64,000 nucleotides of DNA from Paraburkholderia hiiakae (GCF_904848665.1 NZ_CAJHCQ010000009.1:1-64000); one strand, 5' to 3'; positions 34,718 through 43,416 are shown, counted from the stretch's first letter. A program made the numbers and translations. Notes: generated by a model from the letters alone, not told the origin.

Positions 34718-35134
34718 TTAGAACTCGACGAGCGCGAAGTCTTCCTTGCCCACGTCGCAGAGCGGGCAGCGCCAGTCTTCGGGCACGTCGGCCCAGCGGG
34801 TGCCCGGGGCGAGGCCGTCGTCGGGGGCGCCTGCCGCTTCGTCGTACACCCAGCCGCAGATCACGCAGACCCATTGCTTGAGGCCGTCGTCGACGCCGGC
34901 AGCAGCCGTTGAGGCGCTTGCCGGTGCTTCGGGCGCGGCGCTTTCGCGCGGCGTGTCGAGCGCGACGACGAGCGGCGCTGCGGTGCTTTCGCGCGCAGCG
35001 AGCCTGGTTTGCAGCGTGGCGAGCAGCGCGGCGGCTTCGTCGGCGGTGAGGTCGATCCAGTACGGGTCGCCTGCGCCGTCATTCAGGCGTTCGGGTGAGA
35101 ACTGGATTTCGAGGGCGACGCCTTTCTTGTACAT
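34718..35134 (-). CDS. Rubredoxin with N-terminal extension
   Basis: About 138 residues. The last 55 residues are a full rubredoxin: CVICGWVYDEAAG, the APGTRWADVPEDWRCPLC segment, giving four cysteines that bind one iron. The first 80 residues form a separate region (LEIQFSPERLNDGAGDPYWIDLTADEAAALLATLQ) and an Ala/Ser/Pro linker. It should carry electrons, perhaps to an oxygenase or a peroxide-detoxifying enzyme. The ATG at 35134 lacks a clear ribosome site; a TTG at 35155 with GGGG upstream is an alternative. A partner reductase is not adjacent. Confidence 0.82.
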   Translation of the reverse strand: MYKKGVALEIQFSPERLNDGAGDPYWIDLTADEAAALLATLQTRLAARESTAAPLVVALDTPRESAAPEAPASASTAAAGVDDGLKQWVCVICGWVYDEAAGAPDDGLAPGTRWADVPEDWRCPLCDVGKEDFALVEF

Positions 35135-35174
35135 AAGCGAAAACGGTTGGCTCAATGCCCCGGACGCGCTGCGC

Positions 35175-35303
35175 TCACAGGAAGTAGCGGAACAGCAGCG
35201 AGGCCGCGATGCCGCCAGCCGCGATCAGCGCGAGCATTTGCAGGAGCGTGATGGACTTGCTGGACTTGGCGTTCGAAGCGGTGGGACGGGTGGTGGTGTT
35301 CAT
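35175..35303 (-). CDS. Small single-TM protein (42 aa), unrecognised
   Basis: Starting at the ATG at 35303, the frame encodes 42 residues: a polar N-terminus (MNTTTRPTASNAKSSKS) and one hydrophobic helix (ITLLQMLALIAAGGIAASLLF) ending RYFL. It lies just upstream of the rubredoxin gene on the same strand, 40 bp away, and could be co-transcribed. I do not recognise a family; coding status rests on the clean signal-anchor-like layout. Confidence 0.45.
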   Translation of the reverse strand: MNTTTRPTASNAKSSKSITLLQMLALIAAGGIAASLLFRYFL

Positions 35304-35567
35304 AGGTGAAATTGCGGCGGCGTGGGTTGCGGTGTCGATTGCGCCCCTTAATGTCGTCATGTCTTGCATGGCGTCGGCAGAGCGCGGCGGGGGAGTTTCG
35401 CACGATTTCGCGTCGACAGGGGCATTTGCGCGGCGACTGCGCGCACGCGGGGCAGATTTCGCCCCCGGCAACCTGGCCGCACAGCGGTATGGATTATCGC
35501 CGCTAACGCGGGCCGGATTCCTGAGCGCCCGGAGATGGATTATTTCGCGTGAGTTGAGAGACGGCTC

Positions 35568-36125
35568 TCACGCATGCAGCCAGCGTTGCTCGACATATGA
35601 AAACAGCCAGCTGACCGGCACCGCGCAGGCCATGCCGATGGCCACCTGCGCCACGCGAAAGAGCGCAACGTCCCATACCGGCCCGTTGAAGGGCACGAGG
35701 AGCACGATGGTGGTGGTGATCGCGCCCAGCCGCGCGGCGGTGCTCACACTCAGGCACCAGCAGCCGATGATCACCACGCTCACCGCGACGAGGTACGCCG
35801 CGAGATTTTCCGGGCCGAACGCGGCCGTGGCGAGCCCCACCGCGCCGCCCGCAATCGCGCCGATGAACTGGTCGCGCGACTGCGCAAGCGTATCGGCGTA
35901 ATCGTGCTGGGTGACGGCAATAGCGGTGATCGCGGCCCAGAACGCCTGCTCGGTGTGGAGCGCGCGGCCGATGCTATACGCAAGACCCGCCGCGCACACG
36001 GCGCGCAGCGCCATGAGCGTGCCTTGCGCGGCGCGGTTCTTGAGCGGCAGGCGCTTGAGCGCGCTCAGTGCCGATTGCTGGAGCGAAGTGAGGTACGCGT
36101 AGAGGTTGTCTTGTGGGTCGTGCAT
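35568..36125 (-). CDS. FUSC/aromatic-acid-exporter-like membrane protein (short)
   Basis: A 185-residue integral membrane protein with about five or six helices, the first after a short cytoplasmic stretch (AAQGTLMALRAVCAAGLAY). RALHTEQAFWAAITAIAVTQHDY and the SRDQFIGAIAGGAVGL segment match the FUSC (YccS/AaeB) pore domain, where they follow one another. Full AaeB proteins are about 650 residues with two such halves; this is a single half and probably works as an oligomer. Substrate unknown. Confidence 0.75.
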   Translation of the reverse strand: MHDPQDNLYAYLTSLQQSALSALKRLPLKNRAAQGTLMALRAVCAAGLAYSIGRALHTEQAFWAAITAIAVTQHDYADTLAQSRDQFIGAIAGGAVGLATAAFGPENLAAYLVAVSVVIIGCWCLSVSTAARLGAITTTIVLLVPFNGPVWDVALFRVAQVAIGMACAVPVSWLFSYVEQRWLHA

Positions 36126-36269
36126 CGCGCGTAATGGATCGTAAGGAGAACGTGAGGATAGGCGGGCGCGCTGCCAAGCATATCAAGCCGTGTCTGTCGT
36201 GTGCGCATCGTTGGGCGGGCAATGCGTGCATGTCTCCTTGAGATTCGATCAAATTATCAGGAACGCAAA

Positions 36270-36301
36270 AAAGGCGCGATGCCATGCGGCATCGCGCCTT
36301 T
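36270..36301 (-). terminator. Intrinsic terminator of the DoxX gene
   Basis: A 14-bp perfect stem (36270-36283 with 36288-36301), 4-base loop and a T-tract on the minus strand, 22 bp after the DoxX stop. Confidence 0.85.
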
Positions 36302-36323
36302 CTACAGCCCCAAAAACCGTGCG

Positions 36324-36737
36324 TTACTTCCTGTCGATCGAGATCCGTCCCGGACCCGTTACCGCGAGTGCGAGCAAGCCGCCTGCGATGCTGATGTTCT
36401 TGTAGAAGTTGATCATGTTCATCATTTGATCGGCGCCGGTCATGGTCCAGAAGTGATGGCCAATGAATGCCGTCGCAACGGTGTAGATCGCGAGCAGCAC
36501 GGCGAGCGGCCGCGTGTAGAAGCCTACGAGCAGCAGAATGCCAACCGCGAACTCCATGATCACGGCGATGACGGCCGACAACATCGGCACGGGCGCGCCC
36601 ACGTGCGCCATGTAGTCGACGGTGCCCGAAAAGCCGGTGATCTTGGACCAGCCGAACAGGATGAACAGGGAGGTCAGCAGGATGCGCGAGACCAGTAGCA
36701 CGACGTCGTTGCCCGGCCCGAACAGGTTGTATCGCAT
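36324..36737 (-). CDS. DoxX-family membrane protein
   Basis: A 137-residue protein with four membrane helices. SRILLTSLFILFGWSKITGF and AVGILLLVGFYTRPLAVLLAIYT are typical DoxX features. GGAGAAAAACT precedes the ATG at 36737. DoxX proteins are linked to thiosulfate-dependent quinone reduction or to redox and oxidative-stress complexes; in proteobacteria they often have unknown roles. It stands alone with its own terminator. Confidence 0.87.
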   Translation of the reverse strand: MRYNLFGPGNDVVLLVSRILLTSLFILFGWSKITGFSGTVDYMAHVGAPVPMLSAVIAVIMEFAVGILLLVGFYTRPLAVLLAIYTVATAFIGHHFWTMTGADQMMNMINFYKNISIAGGLLALAVTGPGRISIDRK

Positions 36738-36870
36738 AGTTTTTCTCCGAAGAAGTTTTAAGCAGTTCACTACGTATCAGTTCGCGCTTTGCCGGATGGC
36801 GGCCCGCTTTCGGTAAGCGGGCCGCCGCGTGCCGGTCTGCGCCAGCATAACCGCAGGCGCAACGCCGAGG

Positions 36871-37596
36871 TTAAGACCAGAGCTCCGACACTTCGATATT
36901 ACGCAGATCGAACACCAGGACCTCTGCATCGTGTCCGTCGCTGAAGCTCAACTCGCGCTCTGAGCGGATGCGCGCGCCGTCGCCTTCACCGAGTTCCACG
37001 CCGTTCAGCTTCACGCTGCCGCGCGCCACGTGAACGTAGGCGTAGCGGTCGGCGCCCACTTCGACCTTCGCCGTTTCTGCACCGTCGAGGCGTCCGGCAT
37101 ACACGCGTGCGTCCTGGCGCAGCAGCAGCGAGTCTTCGGCGCCGTCCGGCGAGAGGATCAGGCGGAGCTTCCCGCGCTTTTCCTCATCGGCGATGTTCTT
37201 TTGCTGGTAGCGCGGTTGCGCGCCCTTCACGTTCGGCGCAATCCAGATCTGCAGGAAGTGCACCCCTTCGTCGGCCGAGTGGTTGAACTCGCTGTGCGCG
37301 ACGCCGGTGCCGGCGCTCATCAGCTGCACGTCGCCGGGGACGATCACCGAGCCCGTGCCCATCGAGTCCTTGTGCTCGAGCGCGCCTTCCAGCACGTACG
37401 AGAAGATTTCCATGTCGCGGTGCGGGTGCTTGCCGAAGCCGCGCGCCGGGGCCACGCGGTCGTCGTTGATCACGAGCAGATCCGAAAAGCCCACTTGCTT
37501 CGGATCGTAGTAGTTGGCAAACGAAAACGTGTGACGCGAGCTGAGCCAGCCATGTTCACCGCGGCCGCGTTGGTCTGCCTTGCGAAGTTCGATCAT
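36871..37596 (-). CDS. Pirin-family bicupin (YhaK-type)
   Basis: A 241-residue pirin-like protein. The metal-binding motifs are GFGKHPHRDMEIFSYVLEG and AGTGVAHSEFNHS in the N-terminal cupin, followed by a shorter second cupin. YhaK/YhhW proteins can show quercetin 2,3-dioxygenase activity and respond to redox stress. It is divergent from a LysR regulator at 37724, with an inverted repeat between them, so the two are probably one regulatory pair. Confidence 0.87.
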   Translation of the reverse strand: MIELRKADQRGRGEHGWLSSRHTFSFANYYDPKQVGFSDLLVINDDRVAPARGFGKHPHRDMEIFSYVLEGALEHKDSMGTGSVIVPGDVQLMSAGTGVAHSEFNHSADEGVHFLQIWIAPNVKGAQPRYQQKNIADEEKRGKLRLILSPDGAEDSLLLRQDARVYAGRLDGAETAKVEVGADRYAYVHVARGSVKLNGVELGEGDGARIRSERELSFSDGHDAEVLVFDLRNIEVSELWS

Positions 37597-37611
37597 TTTC
37601 GTCTCTCCGTG

Positions 37612-37628
37612 CGAATCGTTTCGATTCG
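37612..37628. promoter_or_regulatory. Candidate LysR operator between pirin and lysR genes
   Basis: CGAATCG (37612-37618) and CGATTCG (37622-37628) form a 7-3-7 inverted repeat, 16 bp upstream of the pirin ATG. A related CGACTCGAATCG stretch lies near 37669-37680. Placement between a divergent regulator and target gene supports an operator role; binding is inferred. Confidence 0.45.
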
Positions 37629-37723
37629 GTTGACTGGTTGCGATGGAAGAATTTTAGGTCAATCAAATCGACTCGAATCGCCGTAAAATACGACTCACTG
37701 TCACATTGAAGTGGACAATTGAA

Positions 37724-38632
37724 ATGCAGCTCGACGATATGCGGATCTTCGTGAACACCGTGGATGCCGGCAATTTCACGGCGGCGGCTCACCGGCTTCG
37801 GCTTTCCAAACAGTTCGTGAGTCGGCGCGTGGCGGCGCTGGAGGCCGATCTGGGCGCGCGCTTGCTCGTGCGCAACACGCGCAAGCTGGCGGTGACGGAC
37901 CTCGGTCAGGACTTCTATGAGCGCGCGAAGCGCATCCTTCTGGACGTGTCCGAAGCCGAGCAGGCCATGTCGGACCGGCGCAGCGAGCCGCGCGGCCTCC
38001 TGAAAGTGAGCGCGCCGATGTCGTTCGGCATGGCGCACCTTTCGCCGCTCGTCGCCGAATTTCTGCGCGAGCATCCGGATGTTCGCTTCGACATGGACCT
38101 AAGCGACCGCACCGTCGATGTGATTGGCGAGGGCTTCGACATGGCGTTGCGCATTGGCCGGCTGGCGGACTCCACGCTGGTCGCGCAAAAGCTTATCGAC
38201 GTGCGCATGATCGCCTGCTGCAGCCCCGGCTACCGGCGCCGCCGCCGCGCGCCGCAAACGCCGGCCGAGCTCGCGCAGCACGCCTGCCTGCCATATGGGC
38301 AGCAGGGCCGCGCACCATGGGAGTTCATCGTCGATGGCGTGCGCACGCCTTTCGACGTGCACGGGCCGCTGCGCGCAAACAACGGCGAAGTGATCCGGGA
38401 CGCGGCCATTGCCGGGCTCGGCATCTGCTATCTGCCGGACTTCATCGTGGCGGGATCGGTTGATGCGGGGCTGCTAGTCGAGGTGCTCGAGCCGTTCATG
38501 CCGCCGCCCAACGCGCTGCATGCGGTGTACCCGCAACATCGTGAAGCTTCCGTGACGATTCGTGCGCTCACGCAATACCTGCGCGAGCGGCTTGCGGTGC
38601 GTGCGGCAACCGCGCGCGGCGGGGCGCTTTGA
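37724..38632 (+). CDS. LysR-family transcriptional regulator
   Basis: A 302-residue LysR protein with the N-terminal winged HTH (MRIFVNTVDAGNFTAAAHRLRLSKQFVSRRVAALEADLGARLLVRNTR layout, residues 6-55) and a periplasmic-binding-like effector domain (PRGLLKVSAPMSFGMAHLSPLV and GLGICYLPDFIV). It is of the CrgA/DsdC-like subgroup that includes regulators of YhaK and quinone-stress genes. The ATG at 37724 is chosen because the frame upstream has no ATG. Its likely target is the divergent pirin gene. Confidence 0.88.
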   Translation: MQLDDMRIFVNTVDAGNFTAAAHRLRLSKQFVSRRVAALEADLGARLLVRNTRKLAVTDLGQDFYERAKRILLDVSEAEQAMSDRRSEPRGLLKVSAPMSFGMAHLSPLVAEFLREHPDVRFDMDLSDRTVDVIGEGFDMALRIGRLADSTLVAQKLIDVRMIACCSPGYRRRRRAPQTPAELAQHACLPYGQQGRAPWEFIVDGVRTPFDVHGPLRANNGEVIRDAAIAGLGICYLPDFIVAGSVDAGLLVEVLEPFMPPPNALHAVYPQHREASVTIRALTQYLRERLAVRAATARGGAL

Positions 38633-38944
38633 CGCAGCAAGCCTGCGGCTCTTGCAGAAAGGCCGTTGTGCCTGCATCTAACGCGTAGAGCCTCGCGGAC
38701 GCACCACGAAAGGGCGGACATGTGAGGCGCATTGTCGCAGTTTCGTTGTATGCTCACCGCCCCGAGGGTTGTTCGGGCCGCGCGATGCGAGCGCGGAACC
38801 CTATGCTGGCGGGCTTTGACGGACGCTATGGGGTCCGATAGGCAGGGTTAATACCCGCGATCAAACCAACCAATTTTTCAAACGGACGCGGTTCCCGTAA
38901 CCTTCGTTCATACCTTTTCCCAACCCAGACCGAGGAAACAACGC
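38633..38944. promoter_or_regulatory. Intergenic region upstream of ahpC
   Basis: About 310 bp carrying the ahpC promoter. CTAT at 38801 and 38826 and ATAG at 38838 resemble OxyR half-sites, but their spacing does not fit the four-part OxyR consensus, so OxyR control is only suspected from the gene's function. A GAGGAAA ribosome site precedes the ahpC ATG. No gene is seen. Confidence 0.3.
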
Positions 38945-39508
38945 ATGTCTCTCATCAACACGCAAGTCAAGCCGTTCAAAGCCACCGCTTACCACAATGG
39001 CAAGTTCGTTCCGGTCTCTGAAGAAAATTTCAAGGGCAAGTGGTCGGTTGTCGTGTTCTACCCTGCCGACTTCACTTTCGTGTGCCCGACGGAACTCGGC
39101 GACCTGGCCGACCAGTACGCAGAATTCCAGAAGCTGGGCGTTGAAGTCTACGGTGTGTCGACCGACACGCACTTCACGCACAAGGCATGGCACGACACGT
39201 CGGACACGATCGCCAAGATCAAGTACCCGCTGGTCGGCGACCCGACGGGCGCAATCACGCGCAACTTCGACGTGATGATCGAAGAAGAAGGCCTGGCACT
39301 GCGCGGCACGTTCGTGATCAACCCGGAAGGCGAGATCAAGCTGTGCGAAATCCACGACAACGGCATCGGCCGTGACGCCAAGGAACTGCTGCGCAAGGTG
39401 CAAGCTGCTCAGTACGTGGCATCGCACCCGGGCGAAGTTTGCCCCGCCAAGTGGACGCCGGGCGCTGAAACGCTCAAGCCGTCGCTCGACCTCGTCGGCA
39501 AGATCTAA
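38945..39508 (+). CDS. ahpC: Alkyl hydroperoxide reductase subunit C (2-Cys peroxiredoxin)
   Basis: A 187-residue AhpC-type peroxiredoxin with peroxidatic Cys47 in PADFTFVCPTELG and resolving Cys166 in EVCPAKW. Length and the start MSLINTQVKPFKATAY match AhpC. It reduces hydrogen peroxide and organic hydroperoxides and is recycled by AhpF, encoded 152 bp downstream on the same strand. A short hairpin (39524-39542) after the stop may set the ahpC to ahpF mRNA ratio. Confidence 0.95.
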   Translation: MSLINTQVKPFKATAYHNGKFVPVSEENFKGKWSVVVFYPADFTFVCPTELGDLADQYAEFQKLGVEVYGVSTDTHFTHKAWHDTSDTIAKIKYPLVGDPTGAITRNFDVMIEEEGLALRGTFVINPEGEIKLCEIHDNGIGRDAKELLRKVQAAQYVASHPGEVCPAKWTPGAETLKPSLDLVGKI

Positions 39509-39660
39509 GCGTCGCTGTTCAAATGCGATCGCCCTGATCGCATGACGCTTCAGATATTCAGCAGTAGATCAAAGCTGTAACTCCGGGCCGTGCCCTCGCG
39601 GCCTGCGGCCCGGACGCATCCCAGCATTCCCCCGCTTCTTCTCTAGCCGGAAAAAAAGCC

Positions 39661-41262
39661 ATGCTCGACGCCAACCTCAAAGATCAACTCAAAAGCTACC
39701 TCGAAAAAGTCACGCAGTCGATCGAGATCGTTGCGTACCTGGACGATGGCGAGAAGTCGCAAGAACTGCAGCAACTGCTGCAGGACATCGCATCGCTCTC
39801 GAATCGCATCTCCTACGAAGAACGCCGTGGCGCCGCAACTGGCGACGCGCGTACCCCTTCGTTCGAGATCAAACGCGCGAACACCGACGTGAAAGTCACG
39901 TTCGCGGGCATTCCGATGGGCCACGAATTCACGTCGCTCGTGCTTGCACTGCTTCAGGTGGGCGGCCACCCCGTCAAGCTCGAGAACGACACGATCGAAC
40001 AGGTGAAGGCGCTCGACGGCGTGTTCTCGTTCGAAGTCTATATGTCGCTGTCGTGCCAGAACTGCCCGGAAGTCGTGCAGTCGATCAACGCAATGGCCGC
40101 GCTCAACCCGAACGTGCAGATCGTCACCATCGACGGCGCGCTGTATCAGGACGAAGTCGAGAAGCGCCAGATCATGGCCGTGCCGACCATCTACCTGAAC
40201 GGCGAAGTCTTCGGCCAGGGCCGTATGGGCGTGGAAGAGATTCTCGCGAAGCTCGACACCGGCGCATCGGCGCGTGCCGCCGGGAAGCTGAACGAGAAGG
40301 ATATTTTCGACATGCTCATCGTCGGCGGCGGTCCCGCTGGCGCGGCGGCTGCGATCTACGCGGCGCGCAAGGGCATTCGCACCGGCGTGCTCGCCGAGCG
40401 CTTCGGCGGCCAGGTGCTCGACACGATGTCGATCGAGAATTTCGTCTCGGTCACGGAAACGGAAGGGCCGAAGTTCGCCACGGCGCTCGAGCAGCACGTG
40501 CGCGCCTATGACGTCGACATCATGAATCTGCAGCGCGCCGAAGCGCTCGTGCCCTCGGGCAACGGCTTCGAAGTGCGCACGCAAAGCGGCGCGACGCTGC
40601 GCGCGAAGAGTGTTGTGCTCGCAACGGGTGCGCGCTGGCGCAACGTCGATGTGCCGGGCGAGCAGCAGTACAAGAACAAGGGCGTGGCCTACTGCCCGCA
40701 CTGCGACGGCCCGCTCTTCAAGGGCAAGCGCGTGGCGGTGATCGGCGGCGGCAACTCGGGTGTGGAAGCGGCGATCGACCTGGCCGGTATCGTGAGCCAT
40801 GTGACGCTGCTCGAATTCGGCGCGCAACTGCGCGCGGACGAAGTGCTGCAACGCAAGCTGCGCAGCCTGCCGAACGTCACAGTGCACGTGAACGCGCAAA
40901 CCACGGAGATTACCGGCGACGGCCAGAAGGTTACGGGTCTCGCGTATCTCGAACGCACGTCGGGCGAGAAGCATCATCTCGAACTCGAAGGTGTGTTCGT
41001 GCAGATCGGCCTCGTGCCGAACACCGAGTTCCTCAAGGGCACGGTTGCGCTGTCGAAGCACGGCGAGATCGAAGTGGACGCGAAGGGCCAGACGTCGGTG
41101 CCGGGCGTGTTCGCCGCGGGCGACGTGACGACCGTGCCGTTCAAGCAGATCGTGATCGCCGTGGGCGAAGGTGCGAAGGCATCGCTCGGCGCGTTCGATT
41201 ACCTGATCCGCTCCTCCGTGGAGCAGGAAGAGGACGCGAAGGCGGCGCCTGTGGTCGCCTAA
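39661..41262 (+). CDS. ahpF: Alkyl hydroperoxide reductase subunit F
   Basis: A 533-residue flavoprotein disulfide reductase. It has an N-terminal tandem thioredoxin-fold region with redox pair LSCQNCPEVV (about residue 128), FAD-binding MLIVGGGPAGAAAAIYAARKG (about 219), NADH-binding VAVIGGGNSGVEAAIDLAG and a second CxxC in YCPHCDGPLF. It transfers electrons from NADH through its N-terminal CxxC to AhpC. It is followed by a clear terminator. Confidence 0.95.
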   Translation: MLDANLKDQLKSYLEKVTQSIEIVAYLDDGEKSQELQQLLQDIASLSNRISYEERRGAATGDARTPSFEIKRANTDVKVTFAGIPMGHEFTSLVLALLQVGGHPVKLENDTIEQVKALDGVFSFEVYMSLSCQNCPEVVQSINAMAALNPNVQIVTIDGALYQDEVEKRQIMAVPTIYLNGEVFGQGRMGVEEILAKLDTGASARAAGKLNEKDIFDMLIVGGGPAGAAAAIYAARKGIRTGVLAERFGGQVLDTMSIENFVSVTETEGPKFATALEQHVRAYDVDIMNLQRAEALVPSGNGFEVRTQSGATLRAKSVVLATGARWRNVDVPGEQQYKNKGVAYCPHCDGPLFKGKRVAVIGGGNSGVEAAIDLAGIVSHVTLLEFGAQLRADEVLQRKLRSLPNVTVHVNAQTTEITGDGQKVTGLAYLERTSGEKHHLELEGVFVQIGLVPNTEFLKGTVALSKHGEIEVDAKGQTSVPGVFAAGDVTTVPFKQIVIAVGEGAKASLGAFDYLIRSSVEQEEDAKAAPVVA

Positions 41263-41289
41263 GCAGAGGGTTAGAGCAGTCTCTCTTTA

Positions 41290-41316
41290 CGCCGGCTTAC
41301 GCCGGCGTTTTTTTTT
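41290..41316 (+). terminator. Intrinsic terminator of ahpF
   Basis: CGCCGGC (41290-41296), loop TTAC, GCCGGCG (41301-41307), followed by nine T's on the plus strand, 28 bp after the ahpF stop. Confidence 0.9.
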
Positions 41317-41334
41317 CCGGCGACAAGAGAAGGT

Positions 41335-42669
41335 TCAGTCCTGCACGAGCGGGCTGCCATACGCGAAGCTGGCCGCCGGTTCAGCATGCTTTTGGCGATG
41401 TGCATTGCGCAATGGCTTGAGCACGAACACGGCGAGGAGGGCGGAGACCGCCGCCATGCCCGAGGCAAGCATGAACACCGCGTGCCAGCTACCGGTTGCC
41501 GCGGTGATTACGCTTGTGAACGGCACAAGCAGCGCGGCGGTGCCCTTCGCGGTGTAAAGCAGGCCCGCGTTGGTCGCGGCGAACTTCGGCCCGAAGGTGT
41601 CGCCGCAGGTGGCGGGAAAGAGGCTGTAGATCTCGCCCCACGCGAAGAACACAATGCCGGTGAGCACGACGAACGCCGTCGGGCTGTGGCCGTATTGCGA
41701 GAGCAGCACGATGCCGATCGCCTCGATACCGAACGCGACGAACATCGTGTTCTCGCGCCCAATCCGGTCCGACACCCAGCCAAAGAAGGGCCGCGTGAGA
41801 CCGTTGAGCACGCGGTCGATGGTGAGCGCGAACGTGAGCGCGGGCAGCGTGAGACCGAGCAGCGAAACGGGCGAGTCGTGCAGGCCGAAATCCTTCGCGA
41901 TCGGGCCCAGCTGCGCGGTCGCCATCAGGCCTCCGGCGGCCATCATCACGAACATGGCGTACATCACCCAGAAGATGGGCGACGCAATCACCTCGCGCGG
42001 ACTCGCGTTGTAGACGGCGCTCGCACTCTGCGCGACTTGCTTCGCCGCTTGTCCAATGGCGCGTTTCGCTGCGCCGACGCCGTGCGAGGCGGGCGCGCTG
42101 AGCGCGAAGCCAAGCACGAGCACGACGATCCCTTGCCCCAAACCGAACCAGAGGAAAGTGGACTCATATCCGCTGCTCTTGATCATGTTGGCGATGGGCA
42201 CGACGGTCGCCGCCGACCCCGCACCGAAGCCCGCCGCGGTAATGCCGGCCGCGAGTCCGCGCCGGTTCGGAAACCACTTGAGCGCGTTGCCAACGCAGGT
42301 GCCGTAAACGGCTCCCGCACCGAGCCCGCCGATCGCCGCCGCGATATAGAGCACAGGCAGCGACGCGGCCACCGAGTTGAGCACCCAGGCAACGGCGCAT
42401 AAGAGCCCGCCGGCCACGACCACGGGACGCGGCCCGTACTTGTCGACGAGCCAGCCTTCCACCGGTACGAGCCAGGTTTCGGTGACGACGAAGATCGTGA
42501 ACGCGACCTGAATCGCGGCGCGCCCCCAGTGGTATTTCTCGTTGATCGGATTGACGAACAGCGTCCAGCCGTACTGCATGTTGGCGATCATCGCCATGCA
42601 GATGACGCCTAGCGCGAGTTGCGTCCACGGCGACGCGAATCGCGACGCCCCTCCTTGCCGATGCTCCAT
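41335..42669 (-). CDS. Oxalate/formate antiporter-family MFS transporter (OxlT-like), copy 1
   Basis: A 444-residue major-facilitator protein of the OFA family with 12 membrane segments. The signature segments are MQYGWTLFVNPIN in helix 1, VTETWLVPVEGWLVDKYGPRPVV, and GTCVGNALKWFPNRRGLAAG. It closely parallels the second copy at 56259. OFA members exchange oxalate, formate or related dicarboxylates. A GntR-type operator variant inside its promoter (42770-42797) matches the element upstream of frc, supporting an oxalate role. Confidence 0.88.
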   Translation of the reverse strand: MEHRQGGASRFASPWTQLALGVICMAMIANMQYGWTLFVNPINEKYHWGRAAIQVAFTIFVVTETWLVPVEGWLVDKYGPRPVVVAGGLLCAVAWVLNSVAASLPVLYIAAAIGGLGAGAVYGTCVGNALKWFPNRRGLAAGITAAGFGAGSAATVVPIANMIKSSGYESTFLWFGLGQGIVVLVLGFALSAPASHGVGAAKRAIGQAAKQVAQSASAVYNASPREVIASPIFWVMYAMFVMMAAGGLMATAQLGPIAKDFGLHDSPVSLLGLTLPALTFALTIDRVLNGLTRPFFGWVSDRIGRENTMFVAFGIEAIGIVLLSQYGHSPTAFVVLTGIVFFAWGEIYSLFPATCGDTFGPKFAATNAGLLYTAKGTAALLVPFTSVITAATGSWHAVFMLASGMAAVSALLAVFVLKPLRNAHRQKHAEPAASFAYGSPLVQD

Positions 42670-42769
42670 GTATGTCTCCGGTTTTTTCGAATGAACGGCC
42701 TTCTGCGAGGGGCGTTTTCTGCCCGAATCGCGGTCCGCGAATCCTGTCGTTTTGCTGACAGTCGTTTAC

Positions 42770-42797
42770 ACAATATGTAATATATCAATGAAGTCAA
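42770..42797 (-). promoter_or_regulatory. Promoter with GntR-type operator upstream of oxlT copy 1
   Basis: On the minus strand TTGACT (42797-42792), a 16-bp spacer and TATTGT (42775-42770) form a promoter. TGATATATTACATAT (42787-42773) sits in the spacer and runs into the -10. It matches 13 of 15 bases of the element at 50202 and 51557. This implies repression by the GntR protein encoded at 50505; binding is inferred. Confidence 0.65.
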
Positions 42798-42884
42798 GCG
42801 GAAGGCATCTCAGGGCTTCCACTAGCTCTGCGCATTGATGAGTATGGTTTTTGAAAGCTTGTGACCGATGCCGCCCGCGCCAGA

Positions 42885-42914
42885 AAAAATGCCCGCCGGC
42901 TAGGCCAGGCGGGC
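42885..42914 (-). terminator. Orphan hairpin with minus-strand T-tract
   Basis: GCCCGCC (42891-42897) pairs with GGCGGGC (42908-42914), and the minus strand continues into ATTTTTT. No minus-strand gene ends here, so it may end a small RNA or insulate the oxlT promoter from upstream transcription. Confidence 0.5.
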
Positions 42915-43137
42915 TGAGGCATGCGCGAGATAGCGGAAATCGCGACATGTGATGTCGTTATAGATGAAAGCTTTTGGTAATGTTAGGGGATTTTTTTCTA
43001 ACACCTTTCACGCCGGTTTGGGTGAAAGGTTGACGGGCATGGTGGCGGTCCGGCAGGAGGCCGGGCCGTGCAGCGCCTTGGCGCGCGTGCCAAACTGGCT
43101 GCTGGTGGGTCGACACTGTCGAGCGAGGAGACGAATC

Positions 43138-43401
43138 ATGCAGCGCGAAACATTCATCCGCAGCCTGGCCGACGAAGGCTTTCCCGAGCCCGTCGTCGTG
43201 ACGCGCGAAGCCGGCGTCATGGAGGTCCATTCGCATCCGTTCGAAGCGAAGGCGCTGGTCATCGAAGGCGAGCTGCACATCCGCGTCGGCGACGAAGAGC
43301 GGCACTACACGGCCGGCGACGTGTTCCATCTCGCCGCCAATCTGCCGCACGCCGAGCGCTACGGGCCGCAGGGCGTGCAGTATCTCGTGGGGAGGAAGTG
43401 A
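43138..43401 (+). CDS. Small single-domain cupin protein
   Basis: An 87-residue cupin with the metal-ligand motif MEVHSHPFEAKALVIEGEL and a second motif HLAANLPHAERYGPQG. GAGGAG precedes the ATG at 43138. Small cupins of this kind bind a metal and may act as sensors, isomerases or dioxygenase-like proteins; no specific role is evident. Its stop is 15 bp from the convergent acvB stop. An 8-bp inverted repeat lies about 110 bp upstream. Confidence 0.75.
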   Translation: MQRETFIRSLADEGFPEPVVVTREAGVMEVHSHPFEAKALVIEGELHIRVGDEERHYTAGDVFHLAANLPHAERYGPQGVQYLVGRK

Positions 43402-43416
43402 GGGCGATGCGCGCGC

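Larger units (their letters stand above)
42670..43137. other. Divergent intergenic region between oxlT copy 1 and a cupin gene
   Basis: About 470 bp. Besides the oxlT promoter it contains a GC hairpin with minus-strand T-tract (42885-42914) and an 8-bp inverted repeat CCTTTCAC/GTGAAAGG with 10-bp spacer (43004-43029). No further gene is visible. Confidence 0.5.

Noticed and set aside
38801..38841. OxyR box upstream of ahpC
   Set aside because: CTAT and ATAG half-sites exist but their spacing does not match the four-element 7-bp-spaced consensus.
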